A DNA stretch of 64,000 nt, taken from NCBI GenBank assembly GCA_012845835.1, contig JABAKD010000008.1:1819558-1883557 (forward strand). The letters run 5' to 3'. This DNA comes from Undaria pinnatifida (Eukaryota; Sar; Phaeophyceae; Laminariales; Alariaceae). The notes beneath the pieces were generated by a model, which had not been told where the DNA came from, made no database searches, and worked only from the letters and a program-made list of their open reading frames with translations. Positions 20,700 to 33,600 of the stretch are shown here, piece after piece (position 1 is the stretch's first letter; every line of letters starts with the position of its first letter). The position numbers and the translations under genes are program-made.

Positions 20700-22075
20700 C
20701 CATAACCTGTTAAAACGTACTCACCCCATGGTATACACGCACCTATCAGGTCGTCGTAGACATGGAACTGATGCAGTATGTAGCCAGCGGCATGGCGGCA
20801 ATGCTTTGTCTGCTTGTGGTAGTAAGGGGATGCGGCGGCTGATTCATCCGCCGTACGAGGCTCATCACCCGTTGAAAATGTGCGCATCTTACGGTATGTA
20901 TGTGTACCTAGTCGTCGTTTGCATGGAGCTGGTGCTGTGCATAGCCAGCGGCATTGTCGGCAATACCCTGTCTGCCTGTGGCGGTGAGGGGATGCGGTGG
21001 CTGATTCACCTAGCGTACGAGACTCAAACCTATTAAAACGTACGCGCATCCTACTGTATCTATGTACTTGGTCGTCGTACACATGGAGCTGGTGTCGTAC
21101 TGAGCCAGCGGTATTGGCGACAACGCTTTGTCTACCTGTGGTGTCGAGAGGGTGCGGCGGCTAATGCACCCAGCAAACGAGGCTTATAACCCGTTAGAAA
21201 TGTACGCATCCTACGGTATGTACGTACGTGGTCGTCGTCGTACGCATGGAGCTGGTGTTCTACGTAGCCAGCGGCATTGGCGGCGATGCCCTGTCTGCCT
21301 GTGGTGGATATGGAGTGCGGAGGCTAATTCACCCATCATGCGACGACCATAACCTGTCAGAATCGTAAGCACCTTACGGCATGCATGTATCTGGCCATCG
21401 TACACACGAAACTGACGTTGTACGGAGCCAGCGGCATTGGCGGCAATGCTTTCTGCCGGTGGTAGTGAGGGGGTGCGGCGACTGATTCATCCAGCACACG
21501 AGGCTCATAACCTGTTGAAAATGTACGCATCTTAAGGTATGTATGTACCTGGTCGTTGTACACATGAAGCTGACTTTGCACGTAGCCAGCAGATTTGGCG
21601 GCAATGCCCTGTCTGCCTGTGTGTGGTGGTGGGGTGGTGCCGCGTGTGATTCATCCTGCACGAATCTTGTATCCTGTCGAAAATGTACGCATATTACGGT
21701 ACGCATGTACCTGGTCGTTGTTGACATGAAACTGACATTGTACGTAGCCAGCGACACTGGCGGCAATTACTTTATCTGTTTGTTGTGGTGAAGGGGTGCA
21801 GCGGCTGATTCACCCTGCCCACGAGTCTTGCATCCTGTTGAAAATGTATGCATGTACCTGGTCGTTGTAGAATGGACTTGACGTTGAAAGTAGCCAGTCA
21901 TATTGGTGGCGGCTGGTCCACTCCGCGTATGAGGCTTATAACCTGTTCAAATGTACACATTTTACGGCATGCGTGTACCAGATCATCACAGATACGAAAC
22001 TGATGTCTTACGTAACCAGCGTATCGGTGGCAATGCCCTGTTTTCTTGTGGTGGTGGCGGTGGTGGTGGTGGTAC
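20700..22075 (+). repeat. ~160-bp tandem satellite, about nine units
   Basis: GTAGCCAGCGGCATTGGCGG-like blocks recur near 20778, 20942, 21102, 21267, 21426, 21584, 21746, 21891 and 22013. Each is followed by a CTGTCTGCCTGTGGTGG block and an AACCTGTTGAAAATGTACGC block. Decay rises toward the right end. Confidence 0.92.
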
Positions 22076-23454
22076 GGCGACTGATAAGTCGACCATGCCT
22101 TGGGACCATTTAAGGTGTGGTTGAACTCTGATGTTACAGGCTATGGAGCTTCAGCGGGAAAAATATCGAAATTAGACGACTACTGCAGTGTCGGAAACCC
22201 GGAGCAGAGCCCGGGTGGCTGGGGGGGTAGATGCACGTTTCGTGTCCAAAGCGCAACACAGGTGATGTACGACACGATGACGGCATGATATTTGTACCGC
22301 TGAAGTTTGTTCCGTGATGGTCGATAAGACCGAAACTTTCGGTTTTTTGGCCGCTAGATCTGGATCCCAATGTATAATGTACCAGGAATACAGAAATAAT
22401 ACAGGAAAGTACGAAAATACAAACATGCTGATGCGGGGACATGTCGAGAGTGAGCAGAGGGGGGTCGACGGTACACGACCAAGGCATTTCTTATGTGAGA
22501 CGAATCTTCGATGGATACCGGATTTGGTACATCGACCCACTACTACTGAATTCTCGCACAGTAAGTAGTCAACCTGCACCGACGTTATTGGGGACAAATC
22601 CTTGAGCTCTGACTACGTGGTAGCTTTGCTCTCTTGGTGCACATATTCGCCGAAATGGTAGAAAGCGTGCTACGCTTATTCAAGAAACTTTAGAGTCGGA
22701 CAAGTTTTGATCGGACGGACGACCACATCATATTTTTCCATGATTGAACACCCCAGTAACCCTGGTAATCGTCTTGAAGCGTGTGCTGTAATTAATGCCT
22801 TGCCTTCTACCCAGCCCTTTTGTGAGCCAGGTGCAGCGATCAACGAGAAGACCAGTAGTGCGGTCTATCATCCGTCTGGAAAGAATGCACTGCAGTGCGA
22901 GTATCACATGCATTTGTGCATGTAGCATGGGGCTGATCTAGATTTAGCCTGTCGGATCAGTCCATCCAGCTTCTACCATAAGCCACGTGCGAGGATATGC
23001 CGTCGACAGAGTCCACACAGCACTCGTCTTGGAAATTTGCATTTGATGTCTCTCTGCGTCAATTGGGAGCAGACTGGCAGCAGAAAAATGATGCATGCTA
23101 AAAAAGCAGAGAGTATGCGCGATGCGCTGACCGGTATGCTTGTTTCAGGCAAAGCGGGTGGGCGCGAGGCCTTGCAGCGCCCACACAAAGCAACACGCCG
23201 CTCGTGGCAAAAATAACAAACGAATGGCGAGCCATAAAAATAAAATATTGTCTCGGTAGACGTGGTATACATTGCTCACGAAATAGATGGTTATCAAAAG
23301 GAACAGCGACAAGATAAAAACCTACACGTACAACAGAAGAAAAATATTAATATTGGCGCGCAGGCTACGTATCATTATGATGGGGAAGAACCGCACACCA
23401 CAACAAGCACAACGACACCACAAGCAGTACCGAGCAGGGATAATTTACACGGCT

Positions 23455-23650
23455 TTGCACGGGTCCGGTTCCTTCTCACGGGTCGGTTCGAGCCACGGTG
23501 ACCTAACCCGACCGGTTTCACCCTGACCCGAACCGACCCGTGAAATTTGAAAAAAAACTGACTCGGCCCGTGAGATTTTTCAAATACCTCCTGACCCGAC
23601 CAGACGCGACCCACCAGATTTTGAAAGCCTCTCGACCCGTGCAAACCCCT
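23455..23650 (-). repeat. (CGGGTC)-rich repeat, orientation opposite to 61080-61490
   Basis: Alternating GACCCG / CGGGTC words with CCTGACCCGAACCGACCCGT. Its reverse complement resembles the units at 61080-61490. Confidence 0.6.
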
Positions 23651-24344
23651 GATAATTTAGCTGCTACCGTCTTTCGCATAAGGAAGAACCACTGCCTGCT
23701 TCTTCTGATGCTGCCGCTGCTACAATTTGCGGAACGCTAAGACGTATATGAAGGATCAATACCAACCCGAAGTAACTCAACAAAACGTTGCTCCGCTACA
23801 ACAAACACGCTGACGACGGGAGAAGATGAGAGTTTTCACAAACAGCACCACCTATACTCCATCTGTCAGTTATACTTGAGGGTAGATAGACTATATGCAT
23901 GGTACACTAAATTCCTCAGTCTGCTGGAAGAAAGAATATCGAACAAACACGGAAGCGACGCCTGCGCCAACACACACAAAAACACACACACAAAAAACGA
24001 AACAAAAAACACGTGTACTCAAGTACCTTGTACACTTTACGACAAGAGGACGACAAGAGGACACCATCAGTAAAGGGACCTCCCTCGTAACCCATCCCGC
24101 GTTGCCTGTGGGCCCCCCCATCCTTTTCCTTTGAAGATAAAACGCACCAATCGCACACCAAAAACCAACAAATTACGACAAGCGGAGCGAAACCGACAAC
24201 AGAGAGGAGGGGAAGGGGGGGGGGGGGGGGCAGGCATCTTGCCATATGCTGCCACCAGGGATAGGAAACCCACGCCTGAACAAATTGGCCGGTAACCGCC
24301 CGAAAATTGTCTAATATCAGCAGAGTGCAGGGTACATACAGTAG

Positions 24345-24545
24345 TGGTCCCTCTTTAGTGCCGATATGAGCACTAAAAAGGCAAACACCGGCACTATAGC
24401 TGCAACCGGCACTACTCCACATACTGCCACTACTGGTTGTTTCTATCAGTGCCAAGGGTTTCACAGACACTATAGCGGGCAACCGACACTCCCCAACCGG
24501 CACTGTATAGAGACCTCTACTGAACTTACTGCCAACTGCCAGGAT
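24345..24545 (+). repeat. Interspersed repeat family D, copy 2
   Basis: Same block order as 3590-3790: TAGTGCCG, CCGGCACTATAGC, ATACTGCCACTACTGGT, CACTATAGCGGG. Confidence 0.7.
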
Positions 24546-25695
24546 ACCGCCTTTTTTAGTTCGTAATATTCGATAAATAATTACTCCTGCCGCGGACCAT
24601 ATGCATGCGCACCCGTCATTTATTATCGTGCACTCGCAGCCACGACAGGGATATAGAACACCCACTACTGCAGATCCCCGCAGCACAGTGCGTTGAACCG
24701 CGAGGCCCTTTCAAGTTGTACACCCAAAGCTTTACACTCTACTTGCTCCTCGCCCCAAAAACAAATAAGTATCAAAAGAAGCCGTCGGTGGACGGTTGCC
24801 GACAGCGGGCAGAAACGAACGAACGAAGAATGTCCCTTGCCCTCTGCCTTCACCCCCCGCTCTCATCCTTCGCGTGAATTTCAGCTAGTACATGGTATCG
24901 CCGGCAACCACTCCATGCCACCCCGGAGCAGTCCGCCCTTCAAAAAGAAGCGCGCTACGGCAAAAAAAAACAGCGGATGGCAAGTAAACAAATATTTCTC
25001 TAGACTCCCCACCGCAACCTCCTTACTCGATCAAAACAGCCCTCCGTATTATCCCCATCTCGCTGGTTCTCCCCCGCCGTTTCCCTTAGGGCTACAGGGC
25101 TAACCCACCAAAGGCACTCATTTCACAACCCACATTTTCCTTTTGTTTAAGCTAACTACAGACGACTCCCTTGACTCCAGCATGTGGAAAACCACAACCA
25201 CCGCCTAACGCCGGCGCTATCCATTCCACCCCCCCCCCCCCCCTCCAATCCAGCCACCTCCTGTCCAAGACAAAGGTCACCATTGCCCAAATTATCCCGG
25301 GAAAAAGGAAAACTTTTTACCTTCGCCCCCCCCCCCCCCCCCTTCCCCCCGTCTCCATGCACACAACTTCAAATACCCCAACAACAAGCAGCCGGGCTCT
25401 GGATCCCACCGGACCCGCACCGCTGATTCACCTATGCAAATCCTTATAGAACACGGTTTGCAAACCGTTGCGTCACCATCTCCCGGTCTCCGCGACAAAC
25501 GCCGTCACGTTGTGAAACCCTTTCTCCGCCGAGAGACGGAAGAAAGCGCTGATTTTCGATTTTCAACTTTCACTTCCAATGTTCAACCCCCCCCCCCCCC
25601 CGTCCACCGCCCCTCCTCTTCCTCCACCTCCTCGAACCCGACCCCCCCCCCCAACCCTACCCCCCAACCTCCAATGCTTGACACGGGCACTTGTC

Positions 25696-27513
25696 CTAAC
25701 AGGTGCTGGTCGGCGCCAGCAAAGTCGGCAGTGCCACCCTCCCCTCCTCTGGGGTACCACCACCCGCGGCCGCAGCAGCAGCGTCAACAGAATCAAGCGA
25801 CGAGCTAGACGCGGCCGAGGACATTCCGATCGATGTCGCAGCCGAGGAGGCAAACGGTGACGCCCCAAAGAGAGCACCACTCCTATCAATAGCCCCCGAC
25901 GTATCACTAGGTCTCGCCGCAAGAGGGACACCACGCGAGACAACGCATTGCGACGTGCTACTAGCTCCGGATGCAAGGGAGACACCAATCGAAACACCGT
26001 ATTGCAGAGGATTATTGACCACGTCCGACCGCTCGGTCCATCTTTCCGAAGGCATGTGTCGTCCCGCGCCTCCGCCTCCTCCGGGGCCGCCAATCACAAG
26101 AGGGCACGGGCGAGAGCGCGGCGGGGGCGGGGGCGGGGGCGGCCGCGCGACCAGCCCCTGCACTCCTTCCCCTTCTCTGTCGCTACCGCAGGCATCGTCA
26201 TTGCCAAACCCACCGCCTTGTGTTGGTCTCAGAGCAGAGTGCGCAGAAACATGAGGCGGCATATATAAACCTTCAGGAACATGCGACGGCACGTGGAAAC
26301 TCTCTAGTCCCCGTGGTAGCATTGGCATTGGCAACGGTGTCGGAGACGGAGTAACGGCATTAGGTGGGGGTTGCATTTTCGGTGCGGGGGGTCCAGCAAA
26401 CCACCTCCCGGAGAAACCACCGTAACCTCCTCCCTCACTGCTGTCGCGGGCTCCGCTGATACCACTCACGCCGCTCACACGGCTAGCAATGCCAGAGGAA
26501 GACTGCCTATCAGCGCGGGAGCTTGTCGAACTCCACAACGCCGCGCGTAACGCCATAGCCTGTGCTTGAATCGAGCGACGGAACGAAGCCGCGTCTAGCT
26601 CGCTCCGACCGGAGGACGACGAAACGCCGCTCTCCATCGAGCGTCGCCAGCTGCTGCGCCAGCTACCCCGCCAACTGTCTTTTCTCGGAGTCCACCCCTC
26701 GGTCACCGTGGCCAAACCACCCCCAAACACATTTTGGACCCCCTCTAAGGAGGCAGCAGGAGAGGGTGCGGGGGCCGGGGCGGGGCCGTGGGCGGGGGCG
26801 AGCGCGGGGTCAACTTTTTTCGCGGCGGTGGGTGCGGCGGAACCTTTCCAACCGTACGCGAGGGGCGGCATGGCCCGGATGCGGCTGAGCGCCCCCCCGG
26901 CGGCGTTCGAAAACGCAAGTTTCAACTCGCCCACGTTGTCCTCCGATTCTGCGCGGCCGCACACCGACGAGCGGGAGTTCGAAGACGGAAGCCCGTTCTC
27001 GTTGGAGGTAAACGTGCCCCTGGAGAGCGACAAAAGTTGCCGGGTATCGACACCGACACGGCTTCCACCACCACCACCACCACCACCACCGTTCACCCCC
27101 CCACCACCTTCAGGGTCTGTACTCGGGGTAACGCTCGACAGGGCGTCTTGCCCCGCCCCGAACCGTTCTCCTTTATTTCCGACGATGCGAACGCCGCGCG
27201 CTACCACGTCGCCGCTGCCAGAGTCTGTCGGGAAAAGCGGGGGTAAGTCTAAGCCGAGTCCGACCACTCGCTTTCTCTTTTTTTTCCCCGGCTTTTGTCG
27301 GCCAGCGGCTGCACCTCCACCTCCACCACCACCACCGCCACCACCGCCACCACCACCACCCCCACCCCCGCCGCCACCACCACCAGGGGCGGGGCCGGAA
27401 TGGTTGACGTCTGTTTCTCGATGGCAGTGGGAGCAGATGACGGTGCAAGGGCCGTCCCCCCCGTGCTCGCCCTCGAAGCTGTTGGCCGTGTCGTAGCTCT
27501 CCACCGACCCCCC
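25696..27513 (-). CDS. Receptor terminal exon t (cytoplasmic tail)
   Basis: About 605 codons stay open to the TAG at 25698-25696. The frame contains a CSHCHRET patch, a long poly-Gly run, Ser/Arg-rich and Pro/Ala-rich segments and ESFHVPSHVPEGLYMPPHV. It is a disordered tail with many Ser/Arg clusters that could be phosphorylated. The only acceptor near the start (CCAG before a run of eight G at ~27513) is one base out of phase with exon s, so either a base is missing in the G run or a micro-exon is unseen. Confidence 0.72.
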   Translation of the reverse strand, partial: GGSVESYDTANSFEGEHGGDGPCTVICSHCHRETDVNHSGPAPGGGGGGGGGGGGGGGGGGGGGGGGAAAGRQKPGKKKRKRVVGLGLDLPPLFPTDSGSGDVVARGVRIVGNKGERFGAGQDALSSVTPSTDPEGGGGVNGGGGGGGGGSRVGVDTRQLLSLSRGTFTSNENGLPSSNSRSSVCGRAESEDNVGELKLAFSNAAGGALSRIRAMPPLAYGWKGSAAPTAAKKVDPALAPAHGPAPAPAPSPAASLEGVQNVFGGGLATVTEGWTPRKDSWRGSWRSSWRRSMESGVSSSSGRSELDAASFRRSIQAQAMALRAALWSSTSSRADRQSSSGIASRVSGVSGISGARDSSEGGGYGGFSGRWFAGPPAPKMQPPPNAVTPSPTPLPMPMLPRGLESFHVPSHVPEGLYMPPHVSAHSALRPTQGGGFGNDDACGSDREGEGVQGLVARPPPPPPPPRSRPCPLVIGGPGGGGGAGRHMPSERWTERSDVVNNPLQYGVSIGVSLASGASSTSQCVVSRGVPLAARPSDTSGAIDRSGALFGASPFASSAATSIGMSSAASSSSLDSVDAAAAAAGGGTPEEGRVALPTLLAPTSTC

Positions 27514-28651
27514 CCTGGTTCGTTCCGTTTCATGACCCATGACGGTTTCGTATTAGTCGGCCAATGAGAAGTGGCGAACGGCGCGTGTGGGTGAAAGGAG
27601 TACGGGGCAGGGAAAGGGGGGGGGAGGGGGAAGAAAAGAGTGGAGAACACAGAGAGAGACGGCGACAAATAGGGGGAGGTAATCTTACGCAGGGAGTTTA
27701 TGGTTTTGAGCTTCGACAGGAGCGGCGCTACCGTTGACCTAAATTAAAGAAAAAAAAAACGCACCGCCGCGTACGACTCCGCCAAGTCGAAAAACGCACC
27801 GTTCTACACCGTAAACAAACCTCAACAAACAATATTTCTAAAAAACATAAACCAAACACCGTCCGCACCTCATGGCCAGGGTAGTCGCCGCAGAAGTCAG
27901 CACCGCCCTATCGACCTCCAGCCTGCGGTGAGCAGCCCACAACTTCGGGATGAGGACCATGACTAGGGCCGTGCAGCCGCTCAGACACAGCACCACCGCC
28001 TTCGTCAGCACCCAGTATTCCACCCGCAGGCCCGAGGAACCGATGAGGAGGAGGATAGCCGCCAGCACCCCGAACAGGTAGATGCTCCAGGAAATCTGTC
28101 TCCCCTCAACTTTTTCGGTTTAGCCGTGGGTGCGTGCGTGGGTGGGGTGGGTGCGTGGTGGGTCGCATTTAGTGGAAGGCCTTTACTGTACGTAATAAAT
28201 AACATTGTTCAAAATTGCAGAACAAGGATGTATGTAAAAGTATGAGATATAAAGTATTCCACTTAAGAAGATGGAATGTTAATAAAAGTATAGGAAGAAG
28301 TGGCTACACCAACCGTGGGAGGTGATGCCAGTGTACATATCCCATACTATCTGAGGAGAAGAACTGGCTCGAAAATACTGGTGTATTATTAAATCCAGAT
28401 ATGAAACAAGACAAGATCGATCCCCGATCTGTCATGAAATAAAGAACCCATATTTTGGAGAGCCAGGACACACGCTCACTTTTCAATTTTGCACCCTGTT
28501 TCGAGAGGAAAACACAGATTAAGAATTGATCTGTTGAGACAACCACCCACCCACCCAACTTCGACTTCAGTTTTTTTTTTTTTTTTGTCGTGAGGGAGTA
28601 TTGGGGAGTTCGCCCGGTATGAAAGGGGGAGGGGGAGGGGGAAGAAAAGGA

Positions 28652-28685
<34 letters not shown>

Positions 28686-30641
28686 CGAAAAAGACGCGTT
28701 AGGTTACGGTTAACTCTATTCTCACGGTCTTTTTTTGGTGCTATAACAACCCCTCAATTCTCTCAAGCTCCCTCAAGTATCTCTCAGCACCTCTCATCCG
28801 TCTCTCTTCCACGTACTGACATACCCGATGGATACGAGCTGCGCCGGGCAAGAGGCCCTGACGGGGACAATATCGCAACATCACAACAATTTTTGAAGTT
28901 TGGATCTGAAATGTTGACACGTGATTTAAAGCAAGCTGAGCAACACATTCAAACTCGGATGCAAGAAGGAAAAAAAAAATGTCCTCCTACGGCCGGCCCA
29001 AAAATTCTGCTCAAGCTTGAGGCGGGGAAAAGTGCATATATATATATTTTTTTTTTTCTGGCATCTCACTTTCACTTTCTTTTTTAGCTTGATTCAAATC
29101 ACGTGTCAAAATTTCAGGTCCAAACTTCAAAAATTGAGAGGTGCGTGGCCAAGTTTCCACCCAAGTGCCTCTGCATACAAATTTACATATATTTCAGGGA
29201 TTCATCCATAACTTTCGAACGAAAGTGACCCATGAAATGAAACGCATATGTCCCTACTCCTCGTCCCAAGATGTACATGCCCAGAAAAATTGAGCCAATT
29301 CCATCCACGCTGTATTTCGAACCATTTTAGAAAAAGCAACACAAACAAATAATGAAAAAAAATGCTCAAAATAGGAGACGTGAGTGGCAAACACTTTTTT
29401 CGGCACCAACTTGGCAGATTCTCAAGCTGGAGGGCTTAAAATTACCACCGTATCTAGCTGATTACGAGGATATGCTCAGTTTGCAGTGGGTCACTGCCGT
29501 TCGAAAGATATGCCCGACTGACGGATTAGGGGGTTTCTTGGCCGGCCCAGCTCGTACAGAACCCGGAACTCACCCAGGGCGTAGTTGATTTTTCTCGTGA
29601 CCCAGGCCAGGTAGACACCCCACGTGATCAGAACGATCTGATGAAAGGAGAAAAAACAAGATAAAAACGGACGACCGTGGGCACGATGGCAAAAACAACA
29701 ACAAAAAGGCGACCGAGAGAGTCAACGGGAAGGAAGGGAACGAGGAGAGGACGGAAGAGGATGAGGCAAGGAAAAGTCGAAAGAGGGACGTACGCATTGT
29801 TACGATAGACGTAGCGCTTTTGGGCCAAAAACTTTTCCGGATGACGGGGCTCCTTAGTTATCACCCATTTGAAGAGCCCCACAAACCCCTCCCTGTACTA
29901 ATTCCAAGTAATGTGCCCCCAACAACGGGGTTTCCGTTGTAAAGGCGTTATTAACGCAAAAATCGTCGGAGTGTCATCCTCGCTTAACTAAACGATGGTT
30001 TTTGTACCCATGGGCCACGGGTTTGTTGATCGGATTGCGGTTTTAGTTCTCTCAAAATTTCAGTTTTGTTTTTGGGTGAGATATAGCGCTCAACAGTTTG
30101 AGAGCCTCGCAACACACACGTGTGCATGTCCACCCTAGCACGACCCTAGAACGTGTCGAGGACGGCAGGAGGTGACGCACTCGTTGTCCTGCATGGCATG
30201 GTTGCAGTCGTAAGAAATATTACAACCTCGTAAACCTACAATACTGGGACGAAGCGTCTCGGGCTTTCATCGTCGACGCAGGCATTGCCTGCACCAAGCG
30301 CGGGCCAGGGGACGAGGGAGAACAACCGAAACTTAGAAACTGACGATAATGAGGATGATGGTGATGATGATGGAGATGATGATGGTGATGATGATCATGA
30401 GGATGATGACGATGATGATGGTGATGATGATGATGATGATGGTGATGATAATGATGATGATGATGATGATGAGCATGATGGCGATGATGATGATGAGGAT
30501 GATGATGATGATGGTTGTGATCATGATGAGGATGATGAGGACGACGATGATGATAATGATGATGACGCTGACGATGATGATGATGATGATGATGATGATG
30601 ACGATGATGATGAGGACGATAAGGATGATGATGATGATGAC

Positions 30642-30676
<35 letters not shown>

Positions 30677-33600
30677 CGATGATGATGATGACGATGATGA
30701 TGATGATGATGATGATGACGATTGCGATGACGACGGCGATGGAAACAAGGATGATAATGACGATGACGATGATATTAACGACCAATTACTCGTGGTGCAA
30801 GTTGGGGGGAGGGGGGGGGGGGCGGGGGGGTGTTCGGCACCCCAAAATACCGCCTCCTCCGGCGCGCAACCCTAACTGGGACAAAACAAGCATAAATCGG
30901 TGTCATGAAGCGGGCCCAACCGCAACAACCGCATCTCCATCGCAACCCCTATCCCTTGGTCCCCCAACTCCAATAAATAGCCCCTTACCTTGAAGGCGAC
31001 AAAGGCGAGAGCCCACGGAGAAGCTTCGGACGCGCACTGGGAGAATTTTACAACCGCACCCGTTCTCCCCACCTGGAGTTGCACCACCATCGGAAGGGGA
31101 AGGCGGATACCGGGGATAGGGGCAAGGAAGCAAGTACGACGAAAGGTAAGAGTAATGGGAAACAAACGCCTCTGTTGAGGTACTGACAGGGAGGGGCAAA
31201 GCGGCGCATCTGTTACTTTTTCGTCCGTCGGTAGCACCAGTCCGCCCGCTATCACCGTGTGTCGAGACGGACCTCTGTCCGTCCTTGGAAACGGCGAGGT
31301 TCAGTCTGTCAAGGTTGCGTTAGCATAATGATATCGTTCGTCGATAGCGCCGGCAAAAGGAAAAAATGTAAAAGCAGTAGGCGACGGTCGGTAGCATCGT
31401 TCGTCGGTAGTATCACCATTCGCTGTGCATCCCCGTTTGTCACAAGCACCAGACGTGTGGTGCGATAGAGGCATACCAATTTTGGGCAAATAAATATATA
31501 TTCCGGATGACGGGGCTCATTAACCCCTTTATAGCCCCAAAACCCTTCCCTACATAAATTCCAAGTAATTTGTCCCTAATAGCGGGTTTCCAAGTGTGAA
31601 GGCGTTTACTCAAATTCCAAGTAATTTGTCCCCGAAAACGGGTTTCCAGTTATGAAGGCGTTAACCCAAAGTCGATGAAACGCCATTCACATTTTTGCGA
31701 TACATTTTTTTTTAGGTATATATATCCCTAGCTAATGGGTTAGTTTAGTTCGTCGGGTTGCGCAGTCAGCTTTTACTCCAAAACAGTTTTTTGCCTCAGA
31801 AAGCATAGAGCTCCTCAACCCCTTTAGCACTGCAGTATACAGAAACCTGCTATCTGAATCTATTTTTTAGGTGATTTGTCGCCAAGTTGGGACTGCAGTC
31901 CTAAACGGGTCAAGTCAACAACCTTACAGGAAGAAAAAATGGCCCACCTCTATGGTAGCAATGTGTCACCATTCATCGGTGAAAACGGGGAATCCATCAC
32001 TTTCACAAAGGGGTAAGCTCGCGCCGTCCCCCCCCCCCCGCCCCTTCGGCGGTAGGGCCACAACAGTGCAGCAACTACTGTATGACGACAATGTGGGAGG
32101 GTTTCTACCCTACCCTACCCTATCACATCATCTCTGTTCTACAATGTCCATCGGTACAATACCATCGCTCGTCGGCAGCATAGGAAAGAGGGAGAAAAAA
32201 GCAGGGGACGATCGGTAACATCGTTCGTCGGTAGCCCTACAAAAAAACAACAATAAAAAGGAGACGGTTTTCACCTGTACGGTCTTGTCGGACGGGCCGT
32301 GGTGATCGAAGATTGACCAGAGGGCCAGGATCACCACATCAACCACTACTGCAAGGGAAACCACTGAAGCATCCACGAATTAGAATGATACCCGACAGGT
32401 AGAAAGGGCAGCACATGAAAGCCAGCAAACGACAAGAGGAGCCAAAGAGGCAAAATAAGAGGGAGGGGACGGGAGCGGGGGCAGGGGGTAAGGGGGGGGG
32501 AACGAGTGTTGACATGATATAGAACCCACTTAGAACTGCATCCTCCCTTTTGGAGACAAACTACTTGAAACTAGAGCAGCTTCAGACGCATGGTACGGTA
32601 GATGCGTGCGATTCTACGAGAGAAATATCAAGGTATACCTTCTTTTGGCTGAAACGGTTGTTTGAACGGCGGGGCTCCTTAACAACTTTACAACTGGAAA
32701 CCCATTTTTGGCCATTTTTGGGGGCAAATTTACTTGAATTTAGTATAGGGAGGGATTTTGGGGGCTCTGAAGGGGTCAACGTATTACTACTATTAACGTG
32801 ACTAAAATCGTCAGAATTTTATTTCTTGTTTCGCAGTAGGTTTCGTTGTATACGCATGTACGACGTGGGACTGTTCATCAGGTATGATTGCGCTTTTATT
32901 CCTCTCCACATCAGTCATTGGGTGAGAGGTGAGCCCCTCAGACGCGTGCTGCGACAGAGGTATACCGTTTTTTGGCAAAACAACCTGAATGACTTCGGGA
33001 CTTCTTAACCCAAAGTCGTAAGGAATTTCGTCTCATTCTTGTTTCGCAAGGGTCAGTTATTATTTGGACCTAGCTAGTAGGCCATGGCTTTTTTCGTTCT
33101 ATCGGGGTGCATTTTCGGTTCGAACAAAAAACAAAAACAAAAAAAATAGGGTGAAGTGTTTGACAAGAGTTTATCAGGCCAACAACCTTCCGGGGGGCAA
33201 GAAAAAAAAATCAACCTTTACTTGCTAACCGCAGTATATAGCACTATTACAGAGATTCACTGTGAGCAGGATGAATTATTACGCAACAAAAAGGGGGCAG
33301 AAAAGCACCCGCCTTTGTTACATAGCGTACATATATGTATGAGTCAAGTTTTTATTTTGTTGGCTGGTCTTGCCGGATATACCGAGCCTCAGCCGAACAC
33401 AGTCGTAGCGAAGGAGAGCTCGCCTAAGAGGTGGCCATGCTTTCCTTATCGTGTGTGTGTTTTTGATTTCATCCTGTTGACGAACATGGTAGCACCTTTC
33501 TTTACCTACTAATAGTACTAATACTAATAGTAGCATGTGCCCCCTCACATGAGGAGCCTCACGAAAATCGCAAGCAGAAAACAGGGGTGGGGGGTTGGGG

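Larger units (their letters stand above)
19235..25695. other. Convergent intergenic region, no confident gene
   Basis: The GIDE-like gene ends from the left and the receptor gene from the right. Apart from the listed repeats I see no exon with recognisable homology. A weak, broken minus-strand open stretch at 19553-20304, including RDTLEALKAEHDLVVALARV, may be a gene remnant. Confidence 0.5.

Noticed and set aside
26708-27496. Long plus-strand open frames opposite the receptor tail exon
   Set aside because: They are shadows of the GC-rich, low-complexity minus-strand frame; no domain or splice context supports them.
30285-30993. Open frames of ~200 codons rich in Asp or Met
   Set aside because: They are translations of the (GAT)n microsatellite inside an intron.
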